Assembly: GCA_014238125.1 (NCBI GenBank)
Contig: JABABS010000073.1
Coordinates: 1-63,554 of the forward strand
From: Phycisphaerales bacterium
GTDB taxonomy: Bacteria > Planctomycetota > Phycisphaerae > Phycisphaerales > SM1A02
Reading direction: 5' to 3'
Length of the DNA stretch: 63,554 bases
The notes beneath the pieces were generated by a model. That model was not told where the DNA came from and did no database searches. It saw only the letters and a program-made list of their open reading frames with translations. Shown here in pieces: positions 8,224-17,691 of this stretch (position 1 is the first letter of the stretch; each line of letters opens with the position of its first letter). Position numbers and translations under genes: made by a program.

Positions 8224-10074
8224 ATGACTTACAAGTGTTTGCAAACGTTTCTTCATCATTTGGAATCACAAGATGAACTGACTAGGATAACTGATCCTGT
8301 TTCTCCTTTTCTTGAAGTGACTGCTCTTGCGCAACTTGAAGCAGTTGCTCCATCTCCTCATGCTAGTTTGACAGCAGAACACTTCGATAAAGGAAGAGAA
8401 TGTTTGGGTGGAAAAGCAATGTTTATAGAACATGTTGAGGGATGTGATTTTCCGCTTTGCATTAATGTCTTTGGTTCCTATGCAAGAATGGAGAAAGCGC
8501 TTGGGTGCGAAGAGGGTGGTTTTGAATCGATAGCAAAAACGATTGCAACATTAGTTAACCCTTCGCCACCTTCAGGTATGCGTGAGTTGATTTCAATGGC
8601 AAAACAATTCAAGCCTCTGTTGAAGATGAAACCTAAACGCCGCAAAGGGAGTGGACGTTGTCAAGAGGTTGTGAAGTTAGGTGTAAATGATGAAATTGAT
8701 CTCACCCGCTTGCCGCTCATTAAGTGTTGGCCATTAGATGGTGACCCGCGAAAAGTGGGATATAACTTTTCTCCTGAACAGTCAGGAACTTCTGGAGGGG
8801 AAGGTCGATATATCACATTTGCAGGTATGCACACGATTCATGCAGACGATCGTTTTGAGTCAAAACCAAAATCGCACAATATTGGAATGTACCGAGCGCA
8901 ATTATTAGGTCCAACGACGCTTGCTATGCATTGGCATATTCACCATGATGGCGCCGCACATTGGCGGTCTTGGAAAGAACTGGGCGAACCTATGCCAATT
9001 GCAATTTGTTTAGGTGGTGAAAGTGTATTGCCGTACGCTGCAACTGCGCCACTTCCTCCGGGTATGAGTGAATTGTTGATGGCGGGATATCTCAACAAAG
9101 GTGGGATCGAACTAGTCCGTGCAAAAACAGTTCCGCTCTGGGTGCCGGCCAATAGTGAATTTGTAATTGAAGGATTTGTAAATACAAATTGTGGACCATG
9201 TGGTTGGGAACCCAAAGATGGTGACCTTGGTGAAGGCGCGGTATTTGAAGGTCCTTTTGGTGATCACACTGGTTTTTATTCGATGCCAGATAGATATCCA
9301 AAGGTAGAAGTGACTGCTTTGACCCACAGGAAAAATCCAGTTTTTCCTGTAACTGTTGTTGGTCCTCCTCCACAAGAAGATTATTACATAGGGAAAGCGA
9401 CGGAGCGAATTATGCTTCCTTTGTTACAGGTGATGATTCCTGACATTATTGATTATCATCTGCCGAGATTTGGCGCATTTCATAACTGTCTTTTTGTAAA
9501 AATCAAACCGCAGTACGCGGACAACGCTCGGAAAGTTATGTGCGCAATTTGGGGTGCGGGACAACTTGCTTGGACGAAGATTATTGTGGTTGTGAACGAA
9601 ACTGTTGATGTGCATAACGAGCAAGAAGTATTTGATATTCTTGGTGGAATAGATATCCAAGAAGACATCGAAGTTGTTCGAGGTCCACTCGATATCCTTG
9701 ACCACGCTGCGCCGAAGATAGGATCTGGCGGCAAAATTGGATTTGATGCAACAAGTGCAACTTCTAGAAATGGAATAGAAATTATTTCAGTTGTAAAACA
9801 ACAAAGTGGTGATGGCGCAAAAGCATTGTCACTTGCAAATAAATCGCTTGGCGATCACGTGAAGATGATCTTTGCAGTTGATAATCACATCGAAAAAACT
9901 AAACTAAGCGATGTGTTTTTCAATTTTTGCGCAAGTTTTGACCCATCCCGTGACATGCATTATTTTGAAAACAGAATTGGTTTTGATGGCACGACAAAAA
10001 TGAATGGTGATGAACGAAACGGAAAAGGTGTTCGCCCCTGGCCTCCGCCATTAGTTTTGGACTGCTGCGATTGA
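8224..10074 (+). CDS. UbiD family decarboxylase
   Basis: A 616-residue member of the UbiD family, which uses prenylated FMN to decarboxylate aromatic or unsaturated acids, for example in ubiquinone or menaquinone synthesis. Recognisable stretches are the RLPLIKCWPLDGDP segment, GMYRAQLLGPTTLAMHWHIH, then EGPFGDHTGFYS, and the PPPQEDYYIGKATER stretch that carries conserved acidic residues. It is longer than E. coli UbiD (about 500). The matching flavin prenyltransferase (UbiX) is not in the window. The last 24 bp overlap the end of mltA on the other strand. Quinone biosynthesis is the most likely role, but the substrate is not proven. Confidence 0.88.
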   Translation: MTYKCLQTFLHHLESQDELTRITDPVSPFLEVTALAQLEAVAPSPHASLTAEHFDKGRECLGGKAMFIEHVEGCDFPLCINVFGSYARMEKALGCEEGGFESIAKTIATLVNPSPPSGMRELISMAKQFKPLLKMKPKRRKGSGRCQEVVKLGVNDEIDLTRLPLIKCWPLDGDPRKVGYNFSPEQSGTSGGEGRYITFAGMHTIHADDRFESKPKSHNIGMYRAQLLGPTTLAMHWHIHHDGAAHWRSWKELGEPMPIAICLGGESVLPYAATAPLPPGMSELLMAGYLNKGGIELVRAKTVPLWVPANSEFVIEGFVNTNCGPCGWEPKDGDLGEGAVFEGPFGDHTGFYSMPDRYPKVEVTALTHRKNPVFPVTVVGPPPQEDYYIGKATERIMLPLLQVMIPDIIDYHLPRFGAFHNCLFVKIKPQYADNARKVMCAIWGAGQLAWTKIIVVVNETVDVHNEQEVFDILGGIDIQEDIEVVRGPLDILDHAAPKIGSGGKIGFDATSATSRNGIEIISVVKQQSGDGAKALSLANKSLGDHVKMIFAVDNHIEKTKLSDVFFNFCASFDPSRDMHYFENRIGFDGTTKMNGDERNGKGVRPWPPPLVLDCCD

Positions 10075-11265
10075 ATCTTGCTTGAGGAAAATGTAGTACA
10101 AATTTCCTTCAGCGTATTGGTTTCCTGCTTTAATTCCTGCTGTAGGTCCAATACCCATAAAAAGATCTGCTCGACCGGGTGCACGAATTGCACCGCCTGT
10201 GTCTTGATCCACCATAAACTGTGTGAATGTTTGGGTTTCTCCAGTGAGCGATTGGACCTTCGTATCCACGAGCACAAGACCGCCGCGAGGAAAGATTTTT
10301 TTATCCGTAGCAATAGTTCTCTTTGCAGTGACAGGAACACCAAGTGAACCTGCCGGCCACGAGCCGCCGTCGTATTCCTTGAAAAACACATACGATTCAT
10401 TTTTATCGATGAGCGTGTTTACTTGTTTTGGATTCCGATCGTAGAGACGTCGGATGTTTCGTAAACTCAGTTTATTTGTTGGAAGAAGTCCTGCTTCTAA
10501 GACAGAGGCACCGAGTCCCGTGTATTGCCTGTCAGTTTTTCCGGCGTAGCCTATGTACATCAATTCACCGCTGTCGAGACGTAACCTTGCAGAACCATTT
10601 ACGTGAATAATATATGCATCAAGATCATCTTCAACCCAGACGAGTTCGTTTCCGTTGAATAAGTTGCTTGATTTAATTTCTTTTCGAGATGGCCATGTCG
10701 TGATTGTGCCGTCACTGAGTATTCGACCAAGTGGTTCGCCACTTGCGGGGTCGGTCATAAGATCAGAGGGTCGAGTGTAGAGCGGAGCGTTGTATCTTCT
10801 TGATGGTTTTGTTGATGCGTAAAAGTCTGGAGAGTAGTAGCCAGTGAATAAAACTGTTCCCTCATCATCACAGCCTACTGAACGGTACACTTCAAAATCC
10901 GTTTCTAATTTATAAAGGAACTCGTTCTTTGTTCTACTCGTTGCGAGTAATTTTCGAATTGCAACCACAGAATTTTTAGCTTGTTGGTGCGTGATGCCTT
11001 CAATAGGAAACCATTGTTTGCTAGAAGGAGCGTCGAACCATGTAATAGAATTGTCGAGGGAATCTCGTAAGAACAAATCACGGTCTTCCCATGCTTTACC
11101 AACATCAGGCCACTGTGCATTTGGAATTAATTCAAGCGCGGGGTGTCCAGAAAGCAGTGGTTTAGAGTACTCTGGTTCTGTGTTTTTTTCAGCCTTTGGT
11201 GCGGTTTGTGTACTCTGACAAGCAGTGAGAGCGAGCAAAACGATAATTGATAGTGTCTTTCTCAT
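10051..11265 (-). CDS. mltA: Membrane-bound lytic murein transglycosylase A
   Basis: A 404-residue lipoprotein that cleaves peptidoglycan glycan strands to 1,6-anhydro-muramic products. The N-terminus MRKTLSIIVLLALTACQS is a signal peptide with lipobox LTAC, so the start at 11265 is preferred over the ATG five codons upstream. The MltA domain covers about residues 110-270 (FTGYYSPDF, YTRPSDLM, YIGYAGKTDRQYTGLG), and the 3D domain follows with VDQDTGGAIRAPGRADLFMG, whose aspartates include the catalytic one. This supports peptidoglycan in the cell wall. Convergent overlap of 24 bp with ubiD. Confidence 0.93.
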   Translation of the reverse strand: MRKTLSIIVLLALTACQSTQTAPKAEKNTEPEYSKPLLSGHPALELIPNAQWPDVGKAWEDRDLFLRDSLDNSITWFDAPSSKQWFPIEGITHQQAKNSVVAIRKLLATSRTKNEFLYKLETDFEVYRSVGCDDEGTVLFTGYYSPDFYASTKPSRRYNAPLYTRPSDLMTDPASGEPLGRILSDGTITTWPSRKEIKSSNLFNGNELVWVEDDLDAYIIHVNGSARLRLDSGELMYIGYAGKTDRQYTGLGASVLEAGLLPTNKLSLRNIRRLYDRNPKQVNTLIDKNESYVFFKEYDGGSWPAGSLGVPVTAKRTIATDKKIFPRGGLVLVDTKVQSLTGETQTFTQFMVDQDTGGAIRAPGRADLFMGIGPTAGIKAGNQYAEGNLYYIFLKQDSIAAVQN

Positions 11266-11384
11266 GATTATTGGATTCATCGACTAGAATCAAGGTTTCT
11301 GCCCAAATGTCGTCGATAGAATAGACGATGGGTGCTAGAGTACACATTCTGACCACTGAGACCTAACTAGAAAAGAGCTTTATT

Positions 11385-11705
11385 ATGATTGATACAATTT
11401 TTGCAACTCAAATCCTCGCTTTATTGGGCTTGCCTGGTTATTCAGAAATTGCAATACTGCTTGTCATTGGGCTCATAATTTTTGGAAAACGCCTGCCAGA
11501 GGTTGGCCGAAACCTTGGTAAATCCATCATTGAGTTCAAAAAAGGCATTAAAGGAATTGCTGACGATATTGATGTAGAGGCAGAGCGGCAATCGAATAGA
11601 GAAATTGAGCAACAAAAAACTTCCGACTTACCACCAGCAAAGGTTACTCCAGACCCAGCTGCATCCAAAAAAGTGGAAGCAGTTGAACATCACTTTGACG
11701 ATTGA
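11385..11705 (+). CDS. tatA: Twin-arginine translocase subunit TatA/E
   Basis: A 106-residue protein with a short periplasmic N-terminus, one membrane segment (IAILLVIGLIIFG), the hinge-glycine motif FGKRLPEVGRNLG, an amphipathic helix (KSIIEFKKGIKG) and an acidic, disordered tail ending in EHHFDD. This is the TatA/TatE layout, the pore-forming part of the export route for folded proteins. tatB and tatC are not here. A likely client, the DUF1501 protein with a twin-arginine leader, is encoded at 21.8-23.2 kb. Convergent with the cupin gene. Confidence 0.93.
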   Translation: MIDTIFATQILALLGLPGYSEIAILLVIGLIIFGKRLPEVGRNLGKSIIEFKKGIKGIADDIDVEAERQSNREIEQQKTSDLPPAKVTPDPAASKKVEAVEHHFDD

Positions 11706-11732
11706 CAGCCAGTCCGTTTATTAAAAAACATA

Positions 11733-12104
11733 CTACGTCACTGGGGGTTTTTCAATATGTACATATAACCTGCGCCAAGGATCGTCGCCGATGATGCGCC
11801 ATTTGTGACCACGTCCTTCGACATCCGCTGCATAAAAAACATCGCCTGGTTTTACAATGAGTATTTCCCCATTGCCAAATGTAAACTCAATCGTTCCACC
11901 AAGCGTGACGACCATTTGTTTCCTTGGAGCAGGGTGCCAGTCGTAGACTCCTCCAGGCGCAGTTTCAGCAAGCCGCACACTGTCGCAAGGAATTAAATCA
12001 CTAACGCATGTACCATGCCCGTGATCCACTGTGCCGATTGTCCAAATTTTAAGTCCTGAAACTTGTTCGTCATTTGTACAAAAAAGCGGAAAATTGAGAT
12101 TCAT
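11733..12104 (-). CDS. Cupin domain protein
   Basis: A 123-residue single-domain cupin. The first half gives APGGVYDWHPAPRKQMVVTLGG and the second half gives PGDVFYAADVEGRGHKW, matching the two conserved cupin motifs although the metal-ligand set is only partly conserved (His in DWHPAP, His in RGHKW). It resembles small cupins annotated as sugar- or metal-binding regulators. It begins 3 bp after the stop of a 46-residue Cys-rich membrane peptide gene, suggesting a two-gene operon. Function unknown. Confidence 0.75.
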   Translation of the reverse strand: MNLNFPLFCTNDEQVSGLKIWTIGTVDHGHGTCVSDLIPCDSVRLAETAPGGVYDWHPAPRKQMVVTLGGTIEFTFGNGEILIVKPGDVFYAADVEGRGHKWRIIGDDPWRRLYVHIEKPPVT

Positions 12105-12107
12105 GAT

Positions 12108-12248
12108 TTACTTGTCTGTTAAAGCGCCAGCAATTTGCCATAGTGACGTCGCCATGCAAGTTAAGATGAGAATATGAAGTACTGCGTACAAACATTTACA
12201 TGGAAATTTTCCAGCGGAGCAACAACTTTTGTTTTCGTTTTCAGACAT
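12108..12248 (-). CDS. Small Cys-rich single-pass membrane peptide (46 aa)
   Basis: The ATG at 12248 is preceded by AAAGGAAAGG about 8 nt upstream, a good Shine-Dalgarno, whereas the longer open frame to 12461 lacks one. The peptide starts MSENENKSCCSAGKFPCKC and continues as a hydrophobic helix (LYAVLHILILTCMATSLW). Four cysteines sit just before the membrane segment, so metal binding or disulfide formation is possible. No family is recognised. The cupin gene follows after 3 bp. Confidence 0.55.
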   Translation of the reverse strand: MSENENKSCCSAGKFPCKCLYAVLHILILTCMATSLWQIAGALTDK

Positions 12249-12333
12249 GTTTTGTTTCCTTTCCTTTACTATCGACCGATCAAACAATTTTGTGTGAAAT
12301 CGTGTGCCAGTTTTACCCAATACCCTTGTTGTG

Positions 12334-13131
12334 ATGCGTCGTATAGCGTTATATTCATGCTTCTTAGGTGGAATTATTGTGTTGATTTCTATATCTTTGC
12401 TTTGGTGCGTACACGTAGTATCAGACGCATTTGATGCAAACGGTTCTGCTGGCTGGCTCACACTTACAGGAGTGCTGTTCGTTGCTTTTGGCGTGGTGTA
12501 TCTACTTGGATATGAACTGTGTGGGTATCTGCAGGTATGTAAAGTTGATCGGCTTGAAATTGCAATGCAAGGAGATGATATTCACCTGCTTCGTAAAAGA
12601 GCAAGACATTGGCTTGGTGAAGTGCACGATCATGAGACAGTTGAAGATGTGAACAGTAAACTGCAAATGGAATTCTCTTCGATTGATTCGAAAGTAGATA
12701 AAATTATTGCTACAGAAGCAGCGATTGTAGGTGCTGTTGTTGGGCTCTCCCCTTGGCCGCTTATAGATAGTGGTATTGTTGCATGGCGACAAGTGCGACT
12801 GATTAAACGAATTGCTTTTGAATATGGCTTACGTCCTGCAACAGCTGGTACGTTGAGACTGATTCGTCAAATTGCAGTGGCTGTCGTGTTTGCAGATGCA
12901 AGCGAACACGCAGCACAATGGCTTTCCTCAAAGGTACCATCGATTGGTGGACTTCTTCCTGCCGCTGGACAAGCTGTTGCAGTCGGTGTGCTTACGGCGA
13001 GAGTTGGACTTGCGTGTAAAAAAGTATGCAACCCTATGAAGGAAAAAACGCATTCTCGAACTTTTTTTCCATTTTTTAAGACTGTGCCTTTTTTCAGGAT
13101 TTTCGGTGTAAATAAACTGCCTACGAGGTAG
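12334..13131 (+). CDS. DUF697-like (YcjF-type) membrane protein
   Basis: A 265-residue protein with two N-terminal membrane segments (SCFLGGIIVLISISLLWCV and LTGVLFVAFGVVYLLGYELCG), a charged stretch with RKRARHWLGEV, and a C-terminal hydrophobic domain with GAVVGLSPWPLIDSGIVAWRQ, then LRLIRQIAVAVVFADASEHAAQWL, like the DUF697/UPF0283 family whose members resemble the membrane part of GTPase-linked proteins. No GTPase partner is adjacent. A GTG start at 12304 is possible; the ATG at 12334 is used because the hydrophobic segment follows directly. The stop lies inside a terminator hairpin. Confidence 0.65.
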   Translation: MRRIALYSCFLGGIIVLISISLLWCVHVVSDAFDANGSAGWLTLTGVLFVAFGVVYLLGYELCGYLQVCKVDRLEIAMQGDDIHLLRKRARHWLGEVHDHETVEDVNSKLQMEFSSIDSKVDKIIATEAAIVGAVVGLSPWPLIDSGIVAWRQVRLIKRIAFEYGLRPATAGTLRLIRQIAVAVVFADASEHAAQWLSSKVPSIGGLLPAAGQAVAVGVLTARVGLACKKVCNPMKEKTHSRTFFPFFKTVPFFRIFGVNKLPTR

Positions 13132-13140
13132 TTTATTTTT
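13114..13140 (+). terminator. Intrinsic terminator of the DUF697 gene
   Basis: AAACTGCCT pairs with AGGTAGTTT (nine pairs, one G-U) around loop ACG, followed by ATTTTT. The hairpin includes the stop codon of the gene. Confidence 0.65.
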
Positions 13141-13263
13141 AGTGTCAAGTAAAAAAACACGACAAGGAAGAAGAGGATGCATCGACGTACTTGGTTCATC
13201 TCAAAGTCCCACCAGAATTGCCGCACCCGCACCCGCATTATTTAAAAAGCAAAAGCCCAAATG

Positions 13264-13292
13264 CATAACGCCTTGCAAAGCAAGGCGTTATG
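13264..13292. terminator. Perfect 12-bp hairpin between convergent genes
   Basis: CATAACGCCTTG pairs with CAAGGCGTTATG around loop CAAAG. It sits 20 bp after the end of the choice-of-anchor B gene. On that (minus) strand a T-rich stretch follows about 15 nt later, so it probably ends that transcript; it could act in both directions. Confidence 0.6.
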
Positions 13293-13312
13293 AGTGTGGT
13301 TTTATACATTCT

Positions 13313-15256
13313 TTACTCGATTGTAAGCGTTCCGTTGCCAGTGGCGCCTTGCCATCCACCAATTCGGATGTAATAGGTCGTTCCTGCTTGGACGGTGTGA
13401 TCAATCGTAGAGTAATACGATTGGCAACCACTATCACCGTTGCCATCACCATTACATGCGACTTGGTTGTCGCTGTTACCCTGATATAACACCATCGAAG
13501 TGTCATAGCTCGAAGGATCACACGTAGTGAAGTGTGCGTTCCCTGAGAAACTTGCGTTCCAAGCAAACCAGATGTCTTGTGAGTTTTCCCAATTTAGATA
13601 GGTTCCATCACACATGGAATCATTTGGCTCAGGGCTGCTTGGAGTTGCTGAATTAGTTTCGTATGCGTTTTGACCGACTTGCGCTGTCATTGCTGTCGCG
13701 GCTTCGTCACCAGCTCCAGGGCAGGTTGTGCTTGCACAGGTAGTCTCATCACCATAGTAACTTCCACCTATTTCTGAACAGTTGTTTTCGCTGAGTTCTG
13801 AGCAAGTGAAATCGCTTGCACAACATGCACCTGTGACAACACATTCTGATCCCCAGCCGTCTACGATTGCAAGTAAGTCAGAAACATCGACGCAGCAATT
13901 GCCATCAACATCGCCCTCGGGTCGATACGTCCCATCTCCACAATCGCCCCAGTTGTCAATGACACCAAGGAGATCAGCAACATCGACAAAGCCATCACCC
14001 GTGACATCTGTCGCACAAGTTCCGATTGGTAACGTGCAAGGATCAAGAATGCCGAGTTCCCACACAAACAATCCGCTTTCAAGATCACTGCCTATGACAG
14101 TTCCACTTGGGAAGTATGGATAAACATTCCACAAGCCATTAAAACTCGCGTTGTCATTGCTTGGATAGGTATCAAAATAACCATACTGCACAGGATTTGT
14201 TGGATTTGACGCATCAAAGACGCGTAAGCCGGATCGATAGTTTGCTTCAAAGATCATGCCATTATGGGTATACAAATTGTGGTCAATTGATGTTGATCCA
14301 CTTGTAAATGTGCTTGTTAAATATGGGTTTGATAGATCTTCAACATTGAGTACTCGGGTTGTTGTGAGTGTTCCGTTGTACTGTTCGTCTAACTCATCAT
14401 TGAGGTAGAAGAGCGTTCGGTCTTCAGAGAGCCACCCTTGATGCGAATATTGTGCACCACTGTAATACGATTGTCCAACAACAAAAGGATTTGATTTGTT
14501 CGTGACGTCAACGATTGTGAGGCCTGTATCGTTCCAACCATTATTAAAACCTCCGCAACAAAATGCAATTTGTCGTCCTGCGTAGGGTCCATCGGTGTAG
14601 GTGACGACTTGAGCATCGTGAATATAGCGGTCTGTCCAAGAGCCAACTTGTACGGGTGCTGCTGGATTTGCCAAACTGTAGATGTACATGCCATCCGCTA
14701 CCCCACCGGTTCGATAGAGGAATCCACTTTCTGTGTCAATGGCGACATTGTGTGTAGAGCCAGAGCCAGCCGAGTTTAATGTTTGAACATTTCCATTATC
14801 GATGTTTGCCAGGTTAAAGACTTGAATGCCACCGCCACCCTCGCTGACGCAGTACATATACGTTCCGTAGGTTTTAATATCGCGCCAAAGACTGTTTGGC
14901 CCCGAAAGCGTGGCGACGACTTGTGCATCACCAGGGTTTGTTATTTCGACAATCACTGTACTGCTACTTGTTCCCATGAGCGCGTATTCACGCCCTGATG
15001 GTGAAACATATCCCCAGCAATCGTTGCCAGTATCTGCACCATCAAGTGACCCTAAAGGTAGCCATGATTTGAGTTGAACATTTTCTGAATCGAATCCGAG
15101 GGAACGGTTTTCTCCAGGTTGTTGATCTGCTCGATATGCAGGAGCAATGACTGCAGGCTGGCGATCATTGATTTTAGGATCGTCTTGGTGGGCTAGTAAT
15201 ACTGATCCCGTGAGGGTAGTACCAAGAGCAGCGATAGTCATGATATGTTTTGACAT
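13313..15256 (-). CDS. Secreted choice-of-anchor B (LVIVD-repeat) protein with internal dockerin-like repeats
   Basis: A 647-residue exported protein. It starts with a signal peptide (IMTIAALGTTLTGSVLLAHQ). Residues about 60-410 are LVIVD/beta-propeller-like repeats (GYVSPSGREYALMGTSSST and VVEITNPGDAQVVATLSG-type units) as in choice-of-anchor B proteins. Residues about 415-475 hold two dockerin-like Ca-binding repeats, DVTGDGFVDVADLLGVIDNW and GDVDGNCCVDVSDLLAIVDG. These are followed by a Cys-rich GACCASDFTC segment and a C-terminal beta-sandwich resembling pre-peptidase C-terminal domains. AAAGGAAT precedes the ATG by 4-6 nt. The dockerin pair is internal, unlike its neighbours' C-terminal ones. 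Role on the cell surface unknown. Confidence 0.85.
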   Translation of the reverse strand: MSKHIMTIAALGTTLTGSVLLAHQDDPKINDRQPAVIAPAYRADQQPGENRSLGFDSENVQLKSWLPLGSLDGADTGNDCWGYVSPSGREYALMGTSSSTVIVEITNPGDAQVVATLSGPNSLWRDIKTYGTYMYCVSEGGGGIQVFNLANIDNGNVQTLNSAGSGSTHNVAIDTESGFLYRTGGVADGMYIYSLANPAAPVQVGSWTDRYIHDAQVVTYTDGPYAGRQIAFCCGGFNNGWNDTGLTIVDVTNKSNPFVVGQSYYSGAQYSHQGWLSEDRTLFYLNDELDEQYNGTLTTTRVLNVEDLSNPYLTSTFTSGSTSIDHNLYTHNGMIFEANYRSGLRVFDASNPTNPVQYGYFDTYPSNDNASFNGLWNVYPYFPSGTVIGSDLESGLFVWELGILDPCTLPIGTCATDVTGDGFVDVADLLGVIDNWGDCGDGTYRPEGDVDGNCCVDVSDLLAIVDGWGSECVVTGACCASDFTCSELSENNCSEIGGSYYGDETTCASTTCPGAGDEAATAMTAQVGQNAYETNSATPSSPEPNDSMCDGTYLNWENSQDIWFAWNASFSGNAHFTTCDPSSYDTSMVLYQGNSDNQVACNGDGNGDSGCQSYYSTIDHTVQAGTTYYIRIGGWQGATGNGTLTIE

Positions 15257-15345
15257 GGGGATTCCTTTTCCTTGAACACCTCAGAATAGCCTAAAAAATG
15301 AGGTAGGGCTAACAGATTCAGGGGTATTTCTAAAATATTCATGGT

Positions 15346-17691
15346 TTATTGGGTGCAGGATCCCCAATTTCCTACAAGTATAAGCAAATCTTTAACTGTT
15401 ACAGAGCCATCGCCATCAATATCTGCTGATTGATCGTCGCTCCCCCATGCATCAATGATTGCAAGAAGGTCACTTATATCTACTAGGTTGTCCATATTGA
15501 CATCTCCGAGGCAGATTGAGTTTCCACAATCGATGGTCTCAAGTTGAAAATTGTCGATGCCAGCTTCAACGATACTTGCTGGACTTGTATCTTCAGCAAC
15601 GAATGCAATTCGCATTTCATTTGTCGGGTTGATGTACGAACCAATTGAGAAACTAACCGTCTCCCAAGAAGAATTTGTTCCATTCGTTTCATGAACAAAT
15701 GTCCATGTATTCCCATCATCGTTGCTGACATATGTTTTGAGCGAGTCAGGTGTTTGGCTGTCAAAGAACCAACGTGCGTACGATATGATTCCATCTGTTC
15801 CCGCAACATCGAGGAGTGGTGAGACAAGAGTTGTAGAACCACCATCGACATCAGCGGATCCTGCTGAGCCACCAACTTCACCGTTTTGAGTGACGAAGCA
15901 TTGCACATTTTGAGTACCACCTGTCGCATCATCTTCAGGTGCAGCCATCTCGGTGTTGTAAATAGTGCCATTTGGATCTACGCGTTCCCACGCACCCGTA
16001 GAGAGCCCACTACTGTTGATGACTGACCACGCAGTTACATCGCCTTCCATCTCATCACGGAAGAGGATGTTTGTACCTTCACCCACTGTGACATTGAACC
16101 ATCCAGTAGGTGGATCAGTAAATGTGCCACCGCTTGTGAGCGAGAGAGTTATAAAGAAATTTAATTCGGTAGCGCAATCGCCAGCTAGAAGGTTTGCTTC
16201 AAACAGACCGTTTCCTAATGGGCTAAGTGGAAATTCTGTTTGCGTACCATCTTTTCGAACGGTTATGGTTGCTGTAGATGGATCAATAGTACCACCACCG
16301 ACAGCTTCACCATTGACTGTAAATGTGGTGGTTTGGTTCGGAAGAACGAATCCAGGTAGTCCATTTGGATAGGAGAAAATCACACCAGTTGGTGCATCCT
16401 GAATCCAAATTTCAGTTGAATCACATCTGCCCATGACCATATCTAGCCATCCGTCACCGTTGATATCAAAGACTGCTACATCATGAACGCCTTGGAGTTC
16501 ACTATCGCTGATTCCAACATACTGTTCATCAAGGGTAATGTTTGGGGCATCTCCTAGATTTCTATAAATGAGTGATGTGCGTGTACAACCAGAGATGTCA
16601 ACATCAACATCTGTGATAATCACATCTTGATGTCCGTCATTGTTTAAGTCTCGGATGAGTGCATTTCCTCCAAAGCCTCCACTGTTTTCGCACGTAAAGG
16701 CGTCAAAATTTGCAAAACCATCTCCGCCGTTTCCAGTATTCAAGTAGTACGTATCTGAGCCGTCATCTACAACAACAAGGTCTTGCCTACCGTCACCGTT
16801 GAGATCACCGACAGTCACAAAGTAAGGTGCTAATTGATCGATGATGTCATACCCGTTGAAGTATCCTTCATTTGATGGGTCGTTGTATGTAATGGCAACA
16901 TGTTGCGGAGGGTTGAGTGAAGTTTGCTTCACAATATCAAGTACGCCATCACCATTCATATCAGCGATGGAACTCGCCGCGCCAAATGCTGAAAGCAACA
17001 TATCACTGTCCATTCGTTGTGTGCTCTCATCAGTAAAGTACGCATTTCCATCGTTGATCAAAAGTCGGTTATTGAAGTCGAAGATTTGGGTGGATCCACT
17101 GTCGTAGTCACCAAAGTAGAGATCGGGGTATCCGTCTCCTGTAAGGTCATCAATAGCAAGACTACAAAAACGTGGTCCAGCGGTATTGTGCATTTGTGGA
17201 ATGCGTGCATTTTCAAAACGGAATCCTTGCCAAATGCCATCCACTTCACCAAGATTCATATAAATTCGCGGGTGGGATAAAGCCTTTGTGGAATTATCAG
17301 TCAAAGTAGTAACAGTCACTATGTCAAGCCAACCATCTAGATCAAGGTCATGCAACACAACGTCACGGTCGTTTGTTGGCGTAAGAAAACCGTTGTCTCC
17401 AGCGACGTCAGTAGCGGTTGCATATTCTGCAGTTCGATCCACAAGAGAACCGCCTTCATTCATAAAGAGAATGTTGATGTTTCTCCCTTCAGAAGTAAAG
17501 GGTTGTTTGCGTACGCACACAAGGTCAATATCACCGTCAAGGTCTACATCGCCCCATGCGTAATCTTTTTCTTCGTTGTCGCTAATTCCAACACTTGGAT
17601 CGCAAATCAATCGAGCATCCGTTTGGTTTGTAAAGTTGGCGAATCCACCGTTTAGTAATAATGGTGTAACAATAAATGTAGTTAGAATCAT
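15346..17691 (-). CDS. Secreted FG-GAP/VCBS repeat protein with C-terminal dockerin-like domain
   Basis: About 781 residues. A hydrophobic N-terminus (MILTTFIVTPLLLNGGFA) is the likely signal peptide. Residues about 45-420 carry repeated Ca-binding FG-GAP blades such as DVDLDGDIDLVCV, DLDGWLDIVTV and DLNGDGRQDLVVVDDG, a seven-bladed propeller by analogy with integrins. A beta-sandwich region at about 540-720 may bind ligand. The last 55 residues are two dockerin-like repeats (GDVNMDNLVDISDLLAIIDA, then DIDGDGSVTVKDLLILVGNW) ending GSCTQ. The start at 17691 overlaps the upstream stop (ATGA); an ATG two codons earlier is equally possible. Transcribed with the di-haem protein upstream. Confidence 0.85.
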   Translation of the reverse strand: MILTTFIVTPLLLNGGFANFTNQTDARLICDPSVGISDNEEKDYAWGDVDLDGDIDLVCVRKQPFTSEGRNINILFMNEGGSLVDRTAEYATATDVAGDNGFLTPTNDRDVVLHDLDLDGWLDIVTVTTLTDNSTKALSHPRIYMNLGEVDGIWQGFRFENARIPQMHNTAGPRFCSLAIDDLTGDGYPDLYFGDYDSGSTQIFDFNNRLLINDGNAYFTDESTQRMDSDMLLSAFGAASSIADMNGDGVLDIVKQTSLNPPQHVAITYNDPSNEGYFNGYDIIDQLAPYFVTVGDLNGDGRQDLVVVDDGSDTYYLNTGNGGDGFANFDAFTCENSGGFGGNALIRDLNNDGHQDVIITDVDVDISGCTRTSLIYRNLGDAPNITLDEQYVGISDSELQGVHDVAVFDINGDGWLDMVMGRCDSTEIWIQDAPTGVIFSYPNGLPGFVLPNQTTTFTVNGEAVGGGTIDPSTATITVRKDGTQTEFPLSPLGNGLFEANLLAGDCATELNFFITLSLTSGGTFTDPPTGWFNVTVGEGTNILFRDEMEGDVTAWSVINSSGLSTGAWERVDPNGTIYNTEMAAPEDDATGGTQNVQCFVTQNGEVGGSAGSADVDGGSTTLVSPLLDVAGTDGIISYARWFFDSQTPDSLKTYVSNDDGNTWTFVHETNGTNSSWETVSFSIGSYINPTNEMRIAFVAEDTSPASIVEAGIDNFQLETIDCGNSICLGDVNMDNLVDISDLLAIIDAWGSDDQSADIDGDGSVTVKDLLILVGNWGSCTQ

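Noticed and set aside
9092-9375. Antisense ORFs inside ubiD
   Set aside because: Overlapping shadows of a conserved enzyme with no initiation signals or recognisable protein features.
12249-12461. 117-codon form of the small Cys-rich membrane peptide
   Set aside because: The upstream part has no SD and overlaps the divergent DUF697 gene start; the ATG at 12248 with AAAGGAAAGG is better.
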